A stretch of 64,000 bases of DNA from Nostoc sp. JL34 (GCF_017114945.1 NZ_JABXKQ010000015.1:1-64000), one strand, 5' to 3'; positions 39,266 through 49,875 are shown, counted from the first letter of the stretch. Made by a program: numbers and translations. Notes: generated by a model not told the origin, from the sequence alone.

Positions 39266-41122
39266 TTAAAAAGGCAATTTATCTAGTAAACCCAATGACC
39301 AGCTGATGAAAAAACCCAGGACGCTGACAACTGCTAGGATGGTCAACATATAGCCCTGAGATTGCCCAGAAATGCTGTACTTTAAGGTTTGTCCGCCGAG
39401 AATTGTGGCAAACCCAACCAAGTTTACTAAACCGTCAACCAAGTAGCGATCGCTCCAAGCAGAAATTTTAGATAGCAGTGCTACTGCACTCACCACGGTT
39501 ACAAGATAAACTTGGTCAATATAAAAATCATAACCTAACAAGTCTTGCACAAATCTCCACGCCAAGATTCTGGATCTTGACCAAGCTTTGTGCAGATGAA
39601 CTGTACACCCTAGACCTACGCCGACTACCGTAGAACCAAACAACGCTAACGCCACATACCAATTAATACTTTCCCAATCGGGTAGCAAGTACCATTGCTG
39701 TAGCATCAGGGGTAGAAGCAGAGTCAAGACTGTGAGAATTACCATTGGCAAGGCCATCTGCCAACCTACTTCTGGGGTGCGACGGGTCTTTTGTTGCGGT
39801 TTCCCCCAGAAGACTAATCTAAATACTCTGGTCAAGTTCAATGCTGTCAAACCATTGACTAATATTAAAACCCCAATTACCCAAGGGCTAATATTCACGA
39901 AACCGTCAGCCCATGCTAGCATTGCCCAGAAGCTTCCTAGTGGTAGCACTGTTACCATCCCGGCTGAACCGACCACAAAGGCAGTGGTGGTGGCTGGCAT
40001 CCGTGACCACAAACCGCCCATTTCGGTTAAGTCTTGGCTTTGGGTAGTCAAGATGACTGAACCAGAACTCATAAATAATAATGCTTTGGCGATCGCATGA
40101 GCTAACAGCAACATCAAGGCTACACCACCTTGCTGTAACCCCACCGCCAAAAACACTAAGCCCATATATGCACTGGTGGAATGAGATAGCGATCGCTTAA
40201 TGTCAATTTGAGCTATGGATACTAATGTTGCCCCAATTGCTGTCACCGTTCCCATGACTACTAAGGCATTCAACGCAACTGGCGACAGCGCTAACAATGG
40301 TTGAAATCTATACAGTAAATAAGCACCACCAGCTACTACCAGCGAGTTTCGCATTACCGAAGCCGGGTTGGGGCCTTCCATTGCCTCATCTAACCACAGG
40401 TGCAGTGGAAATTGGGCACATTTCCCAGCAGGCCCAGCAATTAACGCCAACCCCAGCAATGTCGATGTCATTGGACTTAAATTAGCTGTTTGCGCCCACT
40501 CATATAAATCGGAAAAGTTCAAACTGCCGGCTAAGGTCGAAAGCGTCACCACACCCATCAGCAGCAACAAGTCCCCTACCCGTTTAGTCCAAAATGCATC
40601 CCGGGCCGCCGTTACTACTAGGGGTTGAGCATACCAAAATCCCACCAACAAGTAAGTCGAAAGCGTCAGGACTTCCAAAAGGGCATAACTGAGAAACAAA
40701 GAATCACTGATTGCTAGACCACTCAACGCCGCTTCAAAAAATCCCAGTAACGCAAAAAAACGCGCCAACGACCAGTCCTTTTCCATGTAACCCAGAGCGT
40801 AAACTTGTGCCAGTAAGCTTAACCCCGTAATTAGAACTGTTGCCCCAATACTGACTGGCGACAGTTCTAAGGCAAAAGATAAGTCTAAATCCGCAGCTTT
40901 GAACCAATTGACCAGTAAGTTTTCTGGTTCTCTATCCCAGATACTTTTAAATACAAACAGGCTATGGGTAAAAGCGACAACGGTTGTCAACAAATTGATA
41001 TATGCCGCAGGTCTTGGCCCTGTCCGCTGAATTATTCCTATTCCCCACGGCAAGGTCAAAATTGCACCCAATAAGCTATAAAAAGGCACAAACCAACTTG
41101 TTGAAAATAGAAATTGATCCAT
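39266..41122 (-). CDS. ndhF: NAD(P)H-quinone oxidoreductase subunit 5 (NdhF3/NdhF4 type)
   Basis: FPLHLWLDEAMEGPNPASVMRNSLVVAGGAYLLYR; adjacent to ndhD and the CO2 hydration gene. Confidence 0.93.
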   Translation of the reverse strand: MDQFLFSTSWFVPFYSLLGAILTLPWGIGIIQRTGPRPAAYINLLTTVVAFTHSLFVFKSIWDREPENLLVNWFKAADLDLSFALELSPVSIGATVLITGLSLLAQVYALGYMEKDWSLARFFALLGFFEAALSGLAISDSLFLSYALLEVLTLSTYLLVGFWYAQPLVVTAARDAFWTKRVGDLLLLMGVVTLSTLAGSLNFSDLYEWAQTANLSPMTSTLLGLALIAGPAGKCAQFPLHLWLDEAMEGPNPASVMRNSLVVAGGAYLLYRFQPLLALSPVALNALVVMGTVTAIGATLVSIAQIDIKRSLSHSTSAYMGLVFLAVGLQQGGVALMLLLAHAIAKALLFMSSGSVILTTQSQDLTEMGGLWSRMPATTTAFVVGSAGMVTVLPLGSFWAMLAWADGFVNISPWVIGVLILVNGLTALNLTRVFRLVFWGKPQQKTRRTPEVGWQMALPMVILTVLTLLLPLMLQQWYLLPDWESINWYVALALFGSTVVGVGLGCTVHLHKAWSRSRILAWRFVQDLLGYDFYIDQVYLVTVVSAVALLSKISAWSDRYLVDGLVNLVGFATILGGQTLKYSISGQSQGYMLTILAVVSVLGFFISWSLGLLDKLPF

Positions 41123-41781
41123 TTAAATTTCCCTTGACGACTCAGCCTTGATTTTAAAAAAGCTCTAAAACAATTATTTATTTAATAAAATTAATTTACC
41201 AAAATACCGATGTTTTTTTTAATATTGTTTCAGCTACATTACAGCGAGTACTTTTACCTAACTTTACCCTATTTAACATAAGTAAAATATAACTTTACAT
41301 AAGTAAAAGCATTTACTTGCCTTAACATCACCGACCTTTTTACATTTGTATTTCTACTTTAAGCAAAGTAATTTATACGATATATTTGAAAAAATTATCT
41401 ATTTTTCACCTAGTCATTGTACACATAACAATATTTGAGGAAAGATAGATACAGCAAAAGGTTTAGCCGACGCTTGTCCCTCGCCAGATAGAATTAGCCT
41501 TGGTTATGAATGTCGTTTTGTAAATGTAATAAAGAAATTATAAAGCATAAGCGACCTCTCTAGGAATCAGTAAACTTTAATTGCTCAGAAGCACAGATAA
41601 ACTTTTGTTAAGTTTTTTAAAACTTTCTTATCATAAACTATTATAGTAATTTATATTGCCAGGGACGCCAAGCTTTCCTATGCTTAATTTGGAAGTGTTT
41701 TCTTAGCTATAAGATAAAGCCCTCCCCGTCAAAAAAATCAAACGACAGTACAGATTGCATTAATTTTGTAGGAGTTCTGCG

Positions 41782-42090
41782 ATGCCAATTGCAGTTGGGA
41801 TGATTGAAACGAAGGGCTTTCCAGCAGTAGTGGAAGCTGCTGATGCGATGGTGAAAGCCGCCCGTGTCACTTTAGTAGGGTATGAAAAAATTGGTAGCGC
41901 TCGTGTCACCGTGATAGTTCGGGGAGATGTATCAGAAGTCCAAGCTTCTGTAGCAGCTGGGGTTGAAGCGGCGAAAAGAGTCTTTGGTGGTGAAGTGTTA
42001 TCCACTCACATCATTGCTCGTCCTCACGAAAACCTGGAATACGTGTTGCCGATACGTTATACAGAAGCGGTAGAACAATTCCGTACTTAA
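41782..42090 (+). CDS. ccmK: Beta-carboxysome shell protein (BMC-H)
   Basis: [60 protein letters not shown]. Confidence 0.97.
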   Translation: MPIAVGMIETKGFPAVVEAADAMVKAARVTLVGYEKIGSARVTVIVRGDVSEVQASVAAGVEAAKRVFGGEVLSTHIIARPHENLEYVLPIRYTEAVEQFRT

Positions 42091-42183
42091 AAGCTGTTTA
42101 AACAAAGTAATTAACGCTCTTTATCTGAAAAGAGCATCACTTTTGTCCAAGGCTAAAAAACTTTGAAATAGGGATTAAAACTA

Positions 42184-42528
42184 ATGTCAATTGCAGTGGG
42201 AATGGTTGAAACGCTAGGCTTTCCAGCAGTGGTGGAAGCTGCTGATGCAATGGTGAAAGCTGCCCGCGTCACTCTGGTAGGTTATGAAAAAATCGGTAGT
42301 GGTCGGGTGACGGTAATTGTTCGGGGTGACGTTTCAGAAGTGCAAGCTTCTGTGGCCGCAGGTGTTGAATCTGTAAAGCGAGTCAATGGCGGACAAGTTC
42401 TGTCTACTCATATCATTGCTCGTCCTCACGAAAACTTGGAATACGTTCTGCCAATTCGTTATACCGAAGATGTAGAGCAGTTCCGGGAAAATGTGAATGC
42501 AATTCGTCCTTTTGGTAGAAGACCGTAA
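42184..42528 (+). CDS. ccmK: Beta-carboxysome shell protein (BMC-H), second copy with longer C-terminus
   Basis: Paralogue of the preceding gene with [13 protein letters not shown] tail. Confidence 0.97.
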   Translation: MSIAVGMVETLGFPAVVEAADAMVKAARVTLVGYEKIGSGRVTVIVRGDVSEVQASVAAGVESVKRVNGGQVLSTHIIARPHENLEYVLPIRYTEDVEQFRENVNAIRPFGRRP

Positions 42529-42534
42529 TTTGTA

Positions 42535-42837
42535 ATGCAAATTGCCAAAGTTCGCGGCACAGTAGTTAGCACCCAAAAAGATCCAACTCTTAGAGGTGTG
42601 AAACTACTATTGTTACAATTAGTAGATGAAAACGGCAATATCCTACCAGAGTATGAAGTAGCAGCAGATATTGTGGGAGCAGGAGTAGATGAGTGGGTAC
42701 TCATCACTCGTGGTAGTGCCGCTCGTCAAGTTGTTGGCAATGAACAGCGTCCATTGGATGCAGCAGTGGTGGCGATCATAGATACTATTTACGTTGAAGA
42801 TCGCCTCATTTACAGCAAAAAAGATCAATATCGATAG
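42535..42837 (+). CDS. ccmL: Carboxysome vertex protein (BMC-P)
   Basis: MQIAKVRGTVVSTQKDPTLRGVKLLLLQLVDENG...GAGVDEWVLITRGSAAR. Confidence 0.97.
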   Translation: MQIAKVRGTVVSTQKDPTLRGVKLLLLQLVDENGNILPEYEVAADIVGAGVDEWVLITRGSAARQVVGNEQRPLDAAVVAIIDTIYVEDRLIYSKKDQYR

Positions 42838-42874
42838 TCATTAGTCATTGGTCATTAGTCATTAGTCATTAGTT
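42836..42874. repeat. Heptamer STRR (AGTCATT)n between ccmL and ccmM
   Basis: agtcattagtcattggtcattagtcattagtcattagtt. Confidence 0.8.
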
Positions 42875-42932
42875 CTCGACAAATGACAAAGGACAAATGA
42901 CTAATGACAGACAACACAGGAGGAATCTCGCG

Positions 42933-44939
42933 ATGGCAGTCCGCAGCACGGCGGCACCCCCAACCCCGTGGTCAAGGAATTTAGCTGAGCCCAAAGTCCA
43001 TGAAACTGCCTTTGTACATTCATTCTCCAATATAATTGGGGATGTACGAATAGGTGCAAATGTAATCGTTGCTCCGGGGACTACGATTAGAGCGGATGAA
43101 GGCACACCTTTTTATCTGGGTGAAAACACTAATATTCAAGATGGTGTTGTCATTCATGGGTTGGAGCAAGGCCGAGTAATTGGCGATGACCAAAATAAAT
43201 ACTCAGTATGGATTGGTAAAAACGCTTGCATTACCCACATGGCTCTAATTCACGGGCCAGCTTATGTAGGTGATAATTCCTTCATTGGCTTTCGCTCTAC
43301 GGTGTTTAATGCCAGGGTGGGTAGAGGTTGCATCGTGATGATGCACGCTTTGATTCAAGACGTAGAGATTCCCCCTGGTAAATATGTACCTTCGGGAGCG
43401 ATAATTACCAGCCAGCAGCAAGCCGATCGCTTGCCAGATGTGCAAGATCAGGATAAAGAATTTGCTCATCATGTGGTTGGGATTAATCAGGCATTACGAG
43501 CTGGTTATCTCTGTGCTGCGGATAGCAAATGTATAGCACCCATTCGGGATGAAAACGCTAAATCTTATACAGGTAATGGTATTACTGTTTTAGAGTTGGA
43601 AAGGAGTAGTGAAGTGTCGAGCAATAGCTTGGGTGCAGAAACAATAGATCAGTTGCGGTATCTATTGGAGCAAGGATATAAAATTGGTACGGAACATGTA
43701 GACCAAAGACGGTTCCGTACGGGTTCTTGGACTAGTTGTCAGCCAATTGAACCGAGATCCATCGGTGAAGCGATCGCAGCATTAGAAAGCTGTTTAAAAG
43801 ACCATAGCGGCGAGTATGTCCGACTGTTTGGCATTGACAAAGGTAGACGGCGTGTGCTAGAAACCGTCATCCAACGTCCAGATGGTGATACGAAACCAGC
43901 TACCAGCTTTAAAGCTCCGACCAGTCGTGGCAATAGCAGTTACAGCAGCAGTAATGGTAACGGTAACGGTAACGCTTCTAGCAGTGGCAAAGTCAGTGGC
44001 GAAACACTAGAGCAAATCCGCCAACTATTGGCAGGTGGTTACAAAATTGGCATGGAACACGTAGATGAGCGTCGTTTCCGCACTGGTTCCTGGACTAGTT
44101 GCAAGCCTATTGAAGCAACTTCCACAAATAAAGTCATCTCCGCCTTAGAAGAATGTATAGCAAGCCATCAAGGCGAGTATGTGCGTTTAATCGGTATTGA
44201 TACTAAAGCCAAACGGCGGGTATTAGAGACTATTATTCAACGTCCAAATGGTCAAGCAGCTTCCTTTGGCGGTCAGAAATCATTTACTACTAATGCAGCA
44301 CCCTCTGCTACGGGAACAGCTACCAGTAACCGCTTGAGTTCTGAAGTAGTAAACCAACTCCGGCAATTATTGGCTAGCGGGTCTAAAATTAGCATTGAAC
44401 ACGTAGACCAACGGCGGTTCCGGACAGGTTCCTGGACTAGTACTGGTCAAATTCAAGCCTCCTCAGAAAGAGAAGCGATCGCAGCTGTAGAAAGACAGCT
44501 CGGCGAATACGAAGGGGAATATGTACGCTTAATTGGTATTGACCCTAAAGCCAAACGGCGAGTATTAGAGACTATTATCCAACGTCCAAATGGTCAAGTA
44601 GCCTCCTCTGGCAGTCAGAAATCATTTACTACTAATGCAGCACCCTCAGCTACTGCGACAGCAACAGCTACCAGTACGCGCTTGAGTAGTGAAGTAGTAG
44701 ACCAACTGCGGCAATTATTGGCTGGCGGCTCTAAAATTAGCATTGAACACGTAGACCAACGGCGGTTCCGGACAGGTTCCTGGACTAGTACTGGTCAAAT
44801 TCAAGCCTCTTCAGAAAGAGAAGCGATCGCAGCCGTAGAAAGACAACTCGGCGAATACCAAGGGGAATATGTGCGCTTAATTGGTGTTGACCCCAAAGCC
44901 AAGCGTCGCGTATTGGAAACGATTATTCAAAGACCATAG
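42933..44939 (+). CDS. ccmM: Carboxysome assembly protein CcmM (gamma-CA-like domain plus four SSUL modules)
   Basis: [38 protein letters not shown]; four RbcS-like modules (..[14 protein letters not shown]..); AGGAGG RBS at 42918-42923. Confidence 0.97.
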   Translation: MAVRSTAAPPTPWSRNLAEPKVHETAFVHSFSNIIGDVRIGANVIVAPGTTIRADEGTPFYLGENTNIQDGVVIHGLEQGRVIGDDQNKYSVWIGKNACITHMALIHGPAYVGDNSFIGFRSTVFNARVGRGCIVMMHALIQDVEIPPGKYVPSGAIITSQQQADRLPDVQDQDKEFAHHVVGINQALRAGYLCAADSKCIAPIRDENAKSYTGNGITVLELERSSEVSSNSLGAETIDQLRYLLEQGYKIGTEHVDQRRFRTGSWTSCQPIEPRSIGEAIAALESCLKDHSGEYVRLFGIDKGRRRVLETVIQRPDGDTKPATSFKAPTSRGNSSYSSSNGNGNGNASSSGKVSGETLEQIRQLLAGGYKIGMEHVDERRFRTGSWTSCKPIEATSTNKVISALEECIASHQGEYVRLIGIDTKAKRRVLETIIQRPNGQAASFGGQKSFTTNAAPSATGTATSNRLSSEVVNQLRQLLASGSKISIEHVDQRRFRTGSWTSTGQIQASSEREAIAAVERQLGEYEGEYVRLIGIDPKAKRRVLETIIQRPNGQVASSGSQKSFTTNAAPSATATATATSTRLSSEVVDQLRQLLAGGSKISIEHVDQRRFRTGSWTSTGQIQASSEREAIAAVERQLGEYQGEYVRLIGVDPKAKRRVLETIIQRP

Positions 44940-45087
44940 CAGTGCTGAGTTAAAAGTGCTGAGTGCTGAGTTAACAAGATTTTGGAACATACTTATTTAC
45001 TCGACACTCAACACTCAGCACGGGCTAAACGCCGCGCTACCGCTAACACCACTCAGAACTACATCCGGCTTCCGAGGTTAAATTTCC

Positions 45088-45864
45088 ATGTCTGTGCCGC
45101 TACTGCGCCTCAGCAATAACTTTGATTCTTCTTATATTAGTGGTGAGGTGACTATTCATCCAAGCGCGGTACTTGCACCTGGGGTGATCCTCCAAGCGGC
45201 TGTAAACAGCAAGATCATCATTGGGCCAGGGGTCTGTATTGGTATGGGGGCAATTCTCCAAGTCCATGAAGGCACCCTAGAGGTAGAAGCAGGTGCAAAC
45301 CTGGGAGCCGGGTTTTTGATGGTTGGCAAGGGCAAAATTGGAGCAAATGCTTGTATTGGTTCAGCAACAACAGTTTTTAACTATTCGGTTGAACCTGGGC
45401 AAGTAATACCACCTGGATCGATTTTAGGAGACACCAGTCGGCAAATTGCTCAAACAAAGCAGCCGGAATCATCTACGAATAACCCAACTACTCCAAGTAC
45501 GCCACCGCCAAAGGAAGAGGAAAATGACTCTGGTGGAGTTAAGGAAAAGGTAATTTCCTCGACTAACTTCTCAGCTTCGGCTTTTGTAGATTTCAAACAA
45601 AACAAGTCGATTTCTTATTTCAAATCTCCCGCCACTCCAGAAAGCCAGTCTCCTCCGGTAGAGGAACCGCCTAATGATGCTGACTCCACCTTGGGCGAAG
45701 CCGCCCAACCGTCTACAGAACATAACTCAGACGCCAGTCAGCTAGCCGCAGAATCCCCTAACGGTTTTGGAACTCAAATTTATGGACAAGGGAGCATAAG
45801 CAGACTGTTGACTACACTGTTTCCTCATAGACAATCCTTGAGCGACTCAAACTCTGACGATTAG
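45088..45864 (+). CDS. ccmN: Carboxysome assembly protein CcmN
   Basis: Hexapeptide-repeat LbH domain, Pro-rich linker, C-terminal amphipathic peptide YGQGSISRLLTTLFPHRQSL. Confidence 0.93.
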   Translation: MSVPLLRLSNNFDSSYISGEVTIHPSAVLAPGVILQAAVNSKIIIGPGVCIGMGAILQVHEGTLEVEAGANLGAGFLMVGKGKIGANACIGSATTVFNYSVEPGQVIPPGSILGDTSRQIAQTKQPESSTNNPTTPSTPPPKEEENDSGGVKEKVISSTNFSASAFVDFKQNKSISYFKSPATPESQSPPVEEPPNDADSTLGEAAQPSTEHNSDASQLAAESPNGFGTQIYGQGSISRLLTTLFPHRQSLSDSNSDD

Positions 45865-45920
45865 TCCGAGTAAGTGTTAATTGTAAGTTGTCGGCTTTTT
45901 CCGTATTTTGGAGAATTCAC

Positions 45921-46709
45921 ATGGAAACATATAATCAACGGTCTATTCGCACCATCCAGGGAGCGAGTAATCAAGAAACCTTTCAGGATACTGCTTTGGG
46001 TTTAGTTTCTACCCGCAGCTTTCCGGCGATCGTTGGGACGGCGGATATGATGCTGAAATCAGCGGGAGTTCACCTGGTTGGGTATGAAAAAACTGGTAGT
46101 GGTCATTGTACTGCGATCGTCCGGGGTGGAATTGCTGACGTGCGTCTGGCGGTAGAATCGGGTGTGCAAACGGCTGAACAGTTTGGTCAGTTGGTTTCTA
46201 GTTTGGTGATTCCTCGACCTTATCCCAACCTAGATATAGTGCTTCCTATCACAACCCGTTTCACTAAATTGATGGAAGAGGGCAATTACAGTCGTCTGAG
46301 TAATCAAGCAATTGGTTTGGTAGAAACGCGAGGATTTCCCGCGATGGTAGGAGCGTGTGATGCCATGCTCAAAGCTGCTGATGTTCATTTAGCAGCTTAT
46401 GAAAAAATTGGTGCGGGTTTGTGTACAGCTATTATTCGGGGTTCCGTAGCAAATGTAGCGGTAGCAGTGGAAGCGGGAATGTTTGAAGCAGAACGCATTG
46501 GGGAATTGAATGCAGTGATGGTAATTCCCCGACCGCTGGACGAAATGGAGTTAACCTTGCCATTAGCAAGCTGCTGGATAGAAGAACGCGAACCGTTAAA
46601 CTTACCTGTGAATATTAAAGAACAAGTTGCCGAAATCGAGGTACTGAGATTACCAGATTTAACCAAGCTACCTACAAAAATTAAAGAAGAATTATGGAAT
46701 GATGAATGA
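45921..46709 (+). CDS. ccmO: Carboxysome shell protein with tandem BMC domains
   Basis: Two BMC domains (ALGLVSTRSFPAIVGTADMMLKSAGVHLVGYEK.. and AIGLVETRGFPAMVGACDAMLKAADVHLAAYEK..). Confidence 0.95.
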   Translation: METYNQRSIRTIQGASNQETFQDTALGLVSTRSFPAIVGTADMMLKSAGVHLVGYEKTGSGHCTAIVRGGIADVRLAVESGVQTAEQFGQLVSSLVIPRPYPNLDIVLPITTRFTKLMEEGNYSRLSNQAIGLVETRGFPAMVGACDAMLKAADVHLAAYEKIGAGLCTAIIRGSVANVAVAVEAGMFEAERIGELNAVMVIPRPLDEMELTLPLASCWIEEREPLNLPVNIKEQVAEIEVLRLPDLTKLPTKIKEELWNDE

Positions 46710-46961
46710 TCAATGATGAATTGTGGATAAATCTACATTCAGCATTCAACATTCATCGTTTAGATGGAAGGCATTTTATGCTTTTGCTGTTCCGATAATA
46801 GCTTCTTCAATCCATAAGTAAAATATCTTTCTTATAATAGAAGTGATAGAGTTTTATCTATAGATAAAACTCGTAACTTTCTGTGAGCATGGCTATATCA
46901 TTTGCCAGTGTTCAGCAATACTAGTTTTATATCTATTAATCGCTATATAGGAGAATCACCC

Positions 46962-47903
46962 TTGAACCAAGCGACGCTGCACCAGTTAAAGGTGTTCGAG
47001 GCGGCGGCACGGCACAGTAGCTTTACTCGTGCTGCTGAGGAATTGTTTCTCACCCAACCTACCGTTTCTATGCAGATTAAGCAACTCACAAAATCGGTGG
47101 GGTTGCCATTATTTGAGCAAGTGGGAAAGCGATTGTATCTGACGGAAGCAGGACGGGAATTATTTGCCACTTGTCGCCAGATTTTTCACAATATAGCCCA
47201 GTACGAAATGAAGGTGGCAGATTTAAAAGGGCTAAAACAGGGCCAATTAAAGTTGGCAGTGATTACAACAGCTAAATATTTTATTCCACGTTTGTTAGGG
47301 CCCTTTTGCGAACTTTATCCAGGGATTGATATCTCGCTGCAAGTAACGAATCACGAACAAATTTTGGAACGAATGAGTCAGAATCTGGACGACTTATATA
47401 TTATGAGTCAAATTCCAGACAATATAGATGTGACTTGCGAACCATTTTTAGAAAACCCTTTGATAGTCTTTGCACCGACTAATCATCCATTATCCAAGGA
47501 AAAAAATATTCCTATACAACGTCTGTCTAATGAACCTTTTATTATGCGGGAACCAGGTTCAGGAACTCGTCGCGCCGTCCAAAAGCTATTTGAAGAACAA
47601 GGAGTTACGGTAAAAGTCAAGCTAGAATTGGGAAGTAATGAAGCAATTAAACAAGCGATCGCAGGTGGTTTAGGAATTTCTGTTTTATCTCGTCATACCT
47701 TACTATTAGACTCCTCAGAGTTTAGTATTTTAGATGTACAACACTTTCCCATTCAGCGAAATTGGTACATGGTTTACCCATCTGGCAAGCAGCTATCTAT
47801 CGTCGCTCGTGCCTATTATGAGTATCTACTAGCTGCGGCAAAGAATTTTGTCGAGCAAAATGCTGATCCTGTTTCTAGTCCGCTTGAACCAATTCACGGG
47901 TAA
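46962..47903 (+). CDS. LysR-family regulator, NdhR/CcmR-type
   Basis: (L)NQATLHQLKVFEAAARHSSFTRAAEELFLTQPTVSMQIKQLTKSVGLPLFEQVGKRLYLT; TTG start with upstream AGGAG. Confidence 0.9.
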   Translation: MNQATLHQLKVFEAAARHSSFTRAAEELFLTQPTVSMQIKQLTKSVGLPLFEQVGKRLYLTEAGRELFATCRQIFHNIAQYEMKVADLKGLKQGQLKLAVITTAKYFIPRLLGPFCELYPGIDISLQVTNHEQILERMSQNLDDLYIMSQIPDNIDVTCEPFLENPLIVFAPTNHPLSKEKNIPIQRLSNEPFIMREPGSGTRRAVQKLFEEQGVTVKVKLELGSNEAIKQAIAGGLGISVLSRHTLLLDSSEFSILDVQHFPIQRNWYMVYPSGKQLSIVARAYYEYLLAAAKNFVEQNADPVSSPLEPIHG

Positions 47904-48010
47904 GATAATTCGTAATTAGTAATTACGAATTCCCTAAAGGGGTTGACGGTTAGACCGGGAAACATTGACAATTAACCAGCAGAATCATTAAAAATGGGGG
48001 AAAACTGGCA

Positions 48011-49642
48011 GTGGTTAACCCGGAAATACCGTCTTGGCGCAAAACAGTACAAAGCGAGATTGTAGCTGTTACCGTGTATTCTGATAGAGCATTGGTTACA
48101 CGGCGGGGTGTAGTTGATTTAACAGGAATTGAACAGGAATTAGTAATTACCCCAGTGCCAATGACTCTAGAAACTGAGTCTGTGAGGGTTAGTGGTACAG
48201 GTACGGTAGGGGTGCGCTTGGTGGGAGTTAGTAGCGATCGCATCTACACTACTGAACCTGTAGCGGAGCGAGTCGCACATTTGACAAGGCAAATTCAGCA
48301 ATTAGAAGCAGAAAAACGCCACTTGCAAGCCCAAGTAGATGCTTTAGCATTGCAGTCTAGTTTTATCGCCGGCTTACGGGAAAAAACAGAAGAACCCTTT
48401 TCACAGAGTTTGTCGCGGAAAAATCTCAGCCTCAGCGAAACTTTGGATTTCCTCAACTTTCTCGGAAGCCAGTATAGTGAATATGCGATCGCATCTGGAG
48501 AGTGCAAAACCCAACAGCATGAATTAGACAAACAACTGCAAGCACTCCACACCTCATTGCAAAAAATCCAAACGCCCCATCCCAAAGAGAGTTTTAACTT
48601 AGTTGTAGCAGTGGAAGTAGCGGGTGAAGGCGAATTTGAGTTAGAGGTGTCCTATATAGTAAATCGCGCTAGTTGGAATCCGCTTTATGACTTGCGCTTT
48701 AGCACTACCAGAGATATTGTACATCTGAGTTATCTTGCAGAAATCACTCAAAGCACTGGCGAAGATTGGATTGGTGCAAATCTCACCCTTTCTACCGCTA
48801 AACCGGGATTAGGTACACTTCCACCCAAACTTGAACCCTGGTATATTGATGCTCCACGTCCACAACTGTTACAACGACACCGATTTACTGCCCAGCCACC
48901 ACTGCTGCCTAGCATACCAGAACCACCTGCTTCTGCTGCCAGAGCAGATTGGCAAGAACAAGATGAAGTTGCAGAGGATAGTCTCATCCCAGCAGAAACC
49001 GTTACAGCAGAAGTATCTAAAGAAGGGAGTGTAGTTACCTTTAAACTGAATGGCGGTGGTAATATTCCCAGTGATGGCGCACCCCATAAAACTACGATTT
49101 TCAATGATGATTATCCTTGTAGCTTCGATTATGTAGCAATGCCGCGCTTGGTAAGTTTTGCTTATCTACAAGCGAATGTGAAAAATAATCCCAACGGTGC
49201 GACTTTGTTACCAGGTAAAGCGAATATTTTCCGCGACAACGTTTTTGTCGGCACTACTGGGTTAGAGAACATTGCGCCAGGGCAAGAGTTTAAACTTAAC
49301 TTAGGAATTGACGAAGGTTTAAAAATTGAGCGCGACTTAGTTGAGCGCCTGGTAGATAAAAGATTAATTAGCAACCAGCGCCGGATTACTTATAGTTATC
49401 GGTTGATTGTTACTAACTTACTAGAGAAAGAAGTAAATCTAAAACTAACTGAACAATTGCCAGTTAGCCGCAACGAGCAAATTAAAGTCCGTCTCAGTCG
49501 CAGCAACCCACAAATTCAACTTGGTGAAATGGGGATTTTAGAATGGCTGTTAACTCTTCCAGCCCAAGAGCGACGAGAGATATATTATCAGTTTAATGTT
49601 GAACATCCGCCTAATTTAATGGTAGTTGGGTTAGATGTTTAG
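48011..49642 (+). CDS. Mucoidy inhibitor MuiA family (DUF4139) protein
   Basis: VTVYSDRALVTRRGVVDLTGIEQELVI...ELEVSYIVNRASWNPLYDLR...GEDWIGANLTLSTAKP. Confidence 0.88.
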   Translation: MVNPEIPSWRKTVQSEIVAVTVYSDRALVTRRGVVDLTGIEQELVITPVPMTLETESVRVSGTGTVGVRLVGVSSDRIYTTEPVAERVAHLTRQIQQLEAEKRHLQAQVDALALQSSFIAGLREKTEEPFSQSLSRKNLSLSETLDFLNFLGSQYSEYAIASGECKTQQHELDKQLQALHTSLQKIQTPHPKESFNLVVAVEVAGEGEFELEVSYIVNRASWNPLYDLRFSTTRDIVHLSYLAEITQSTGEDWIGANLTLSTAKPGLGTLPPKLEPWYIDAPRPQLLQRHRFTAQPPLLPSIPEPPASAARADWQEQDEVAEDSLIPAETVTAEVSKEGSVVTFKLNGGGNIPSDGAPHKTTIFNDDYPCSFDYVAMPRLVSFAYLQANVKNNPNGATLLPGKANIFRDNVFVGTTGLENIAPGQEFKLNLGIDEGLKIERDLVERLVDKRLISNQRRITYSYRLIVTNLLEKEVNLKLTEQLPVSRNEQIKVRLSRSNPQIQLGEMGILEWLLTLPAQERREIYYQFNVEHPPNLMVVGLDV

Positions 49643-49847
49643 GGAATCTTAAAAAATAAATTCTCTAATTTTAATATTTAGTAGGATGCGTTACTTCGTT
49701 AACGCACCTTCTTTATTTGATTTCTTACGGTGCGTCGTAACCTCCGGCTTTCGCTGGCTGAAACCGCTTCGTCAAAATCCGCGATCGCTGATAAGTCAGT
49801 TTTATGATTAACATCAGTCTTTTTTTTGTCAAGCCCTGTTGACGATT

Positions 49848-49875
49848 TGTAACAAAACTGTTATATTTTGTTACA
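49848..49875. promoter_or_regulatory. Perfect inverted repeat TGTAACAAAA-N8-TTTTGTTACA upstream of the ssl1498-family gene
   Basis: Read directly; each arm contains a GTTACA core. Confidence 0.6.
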
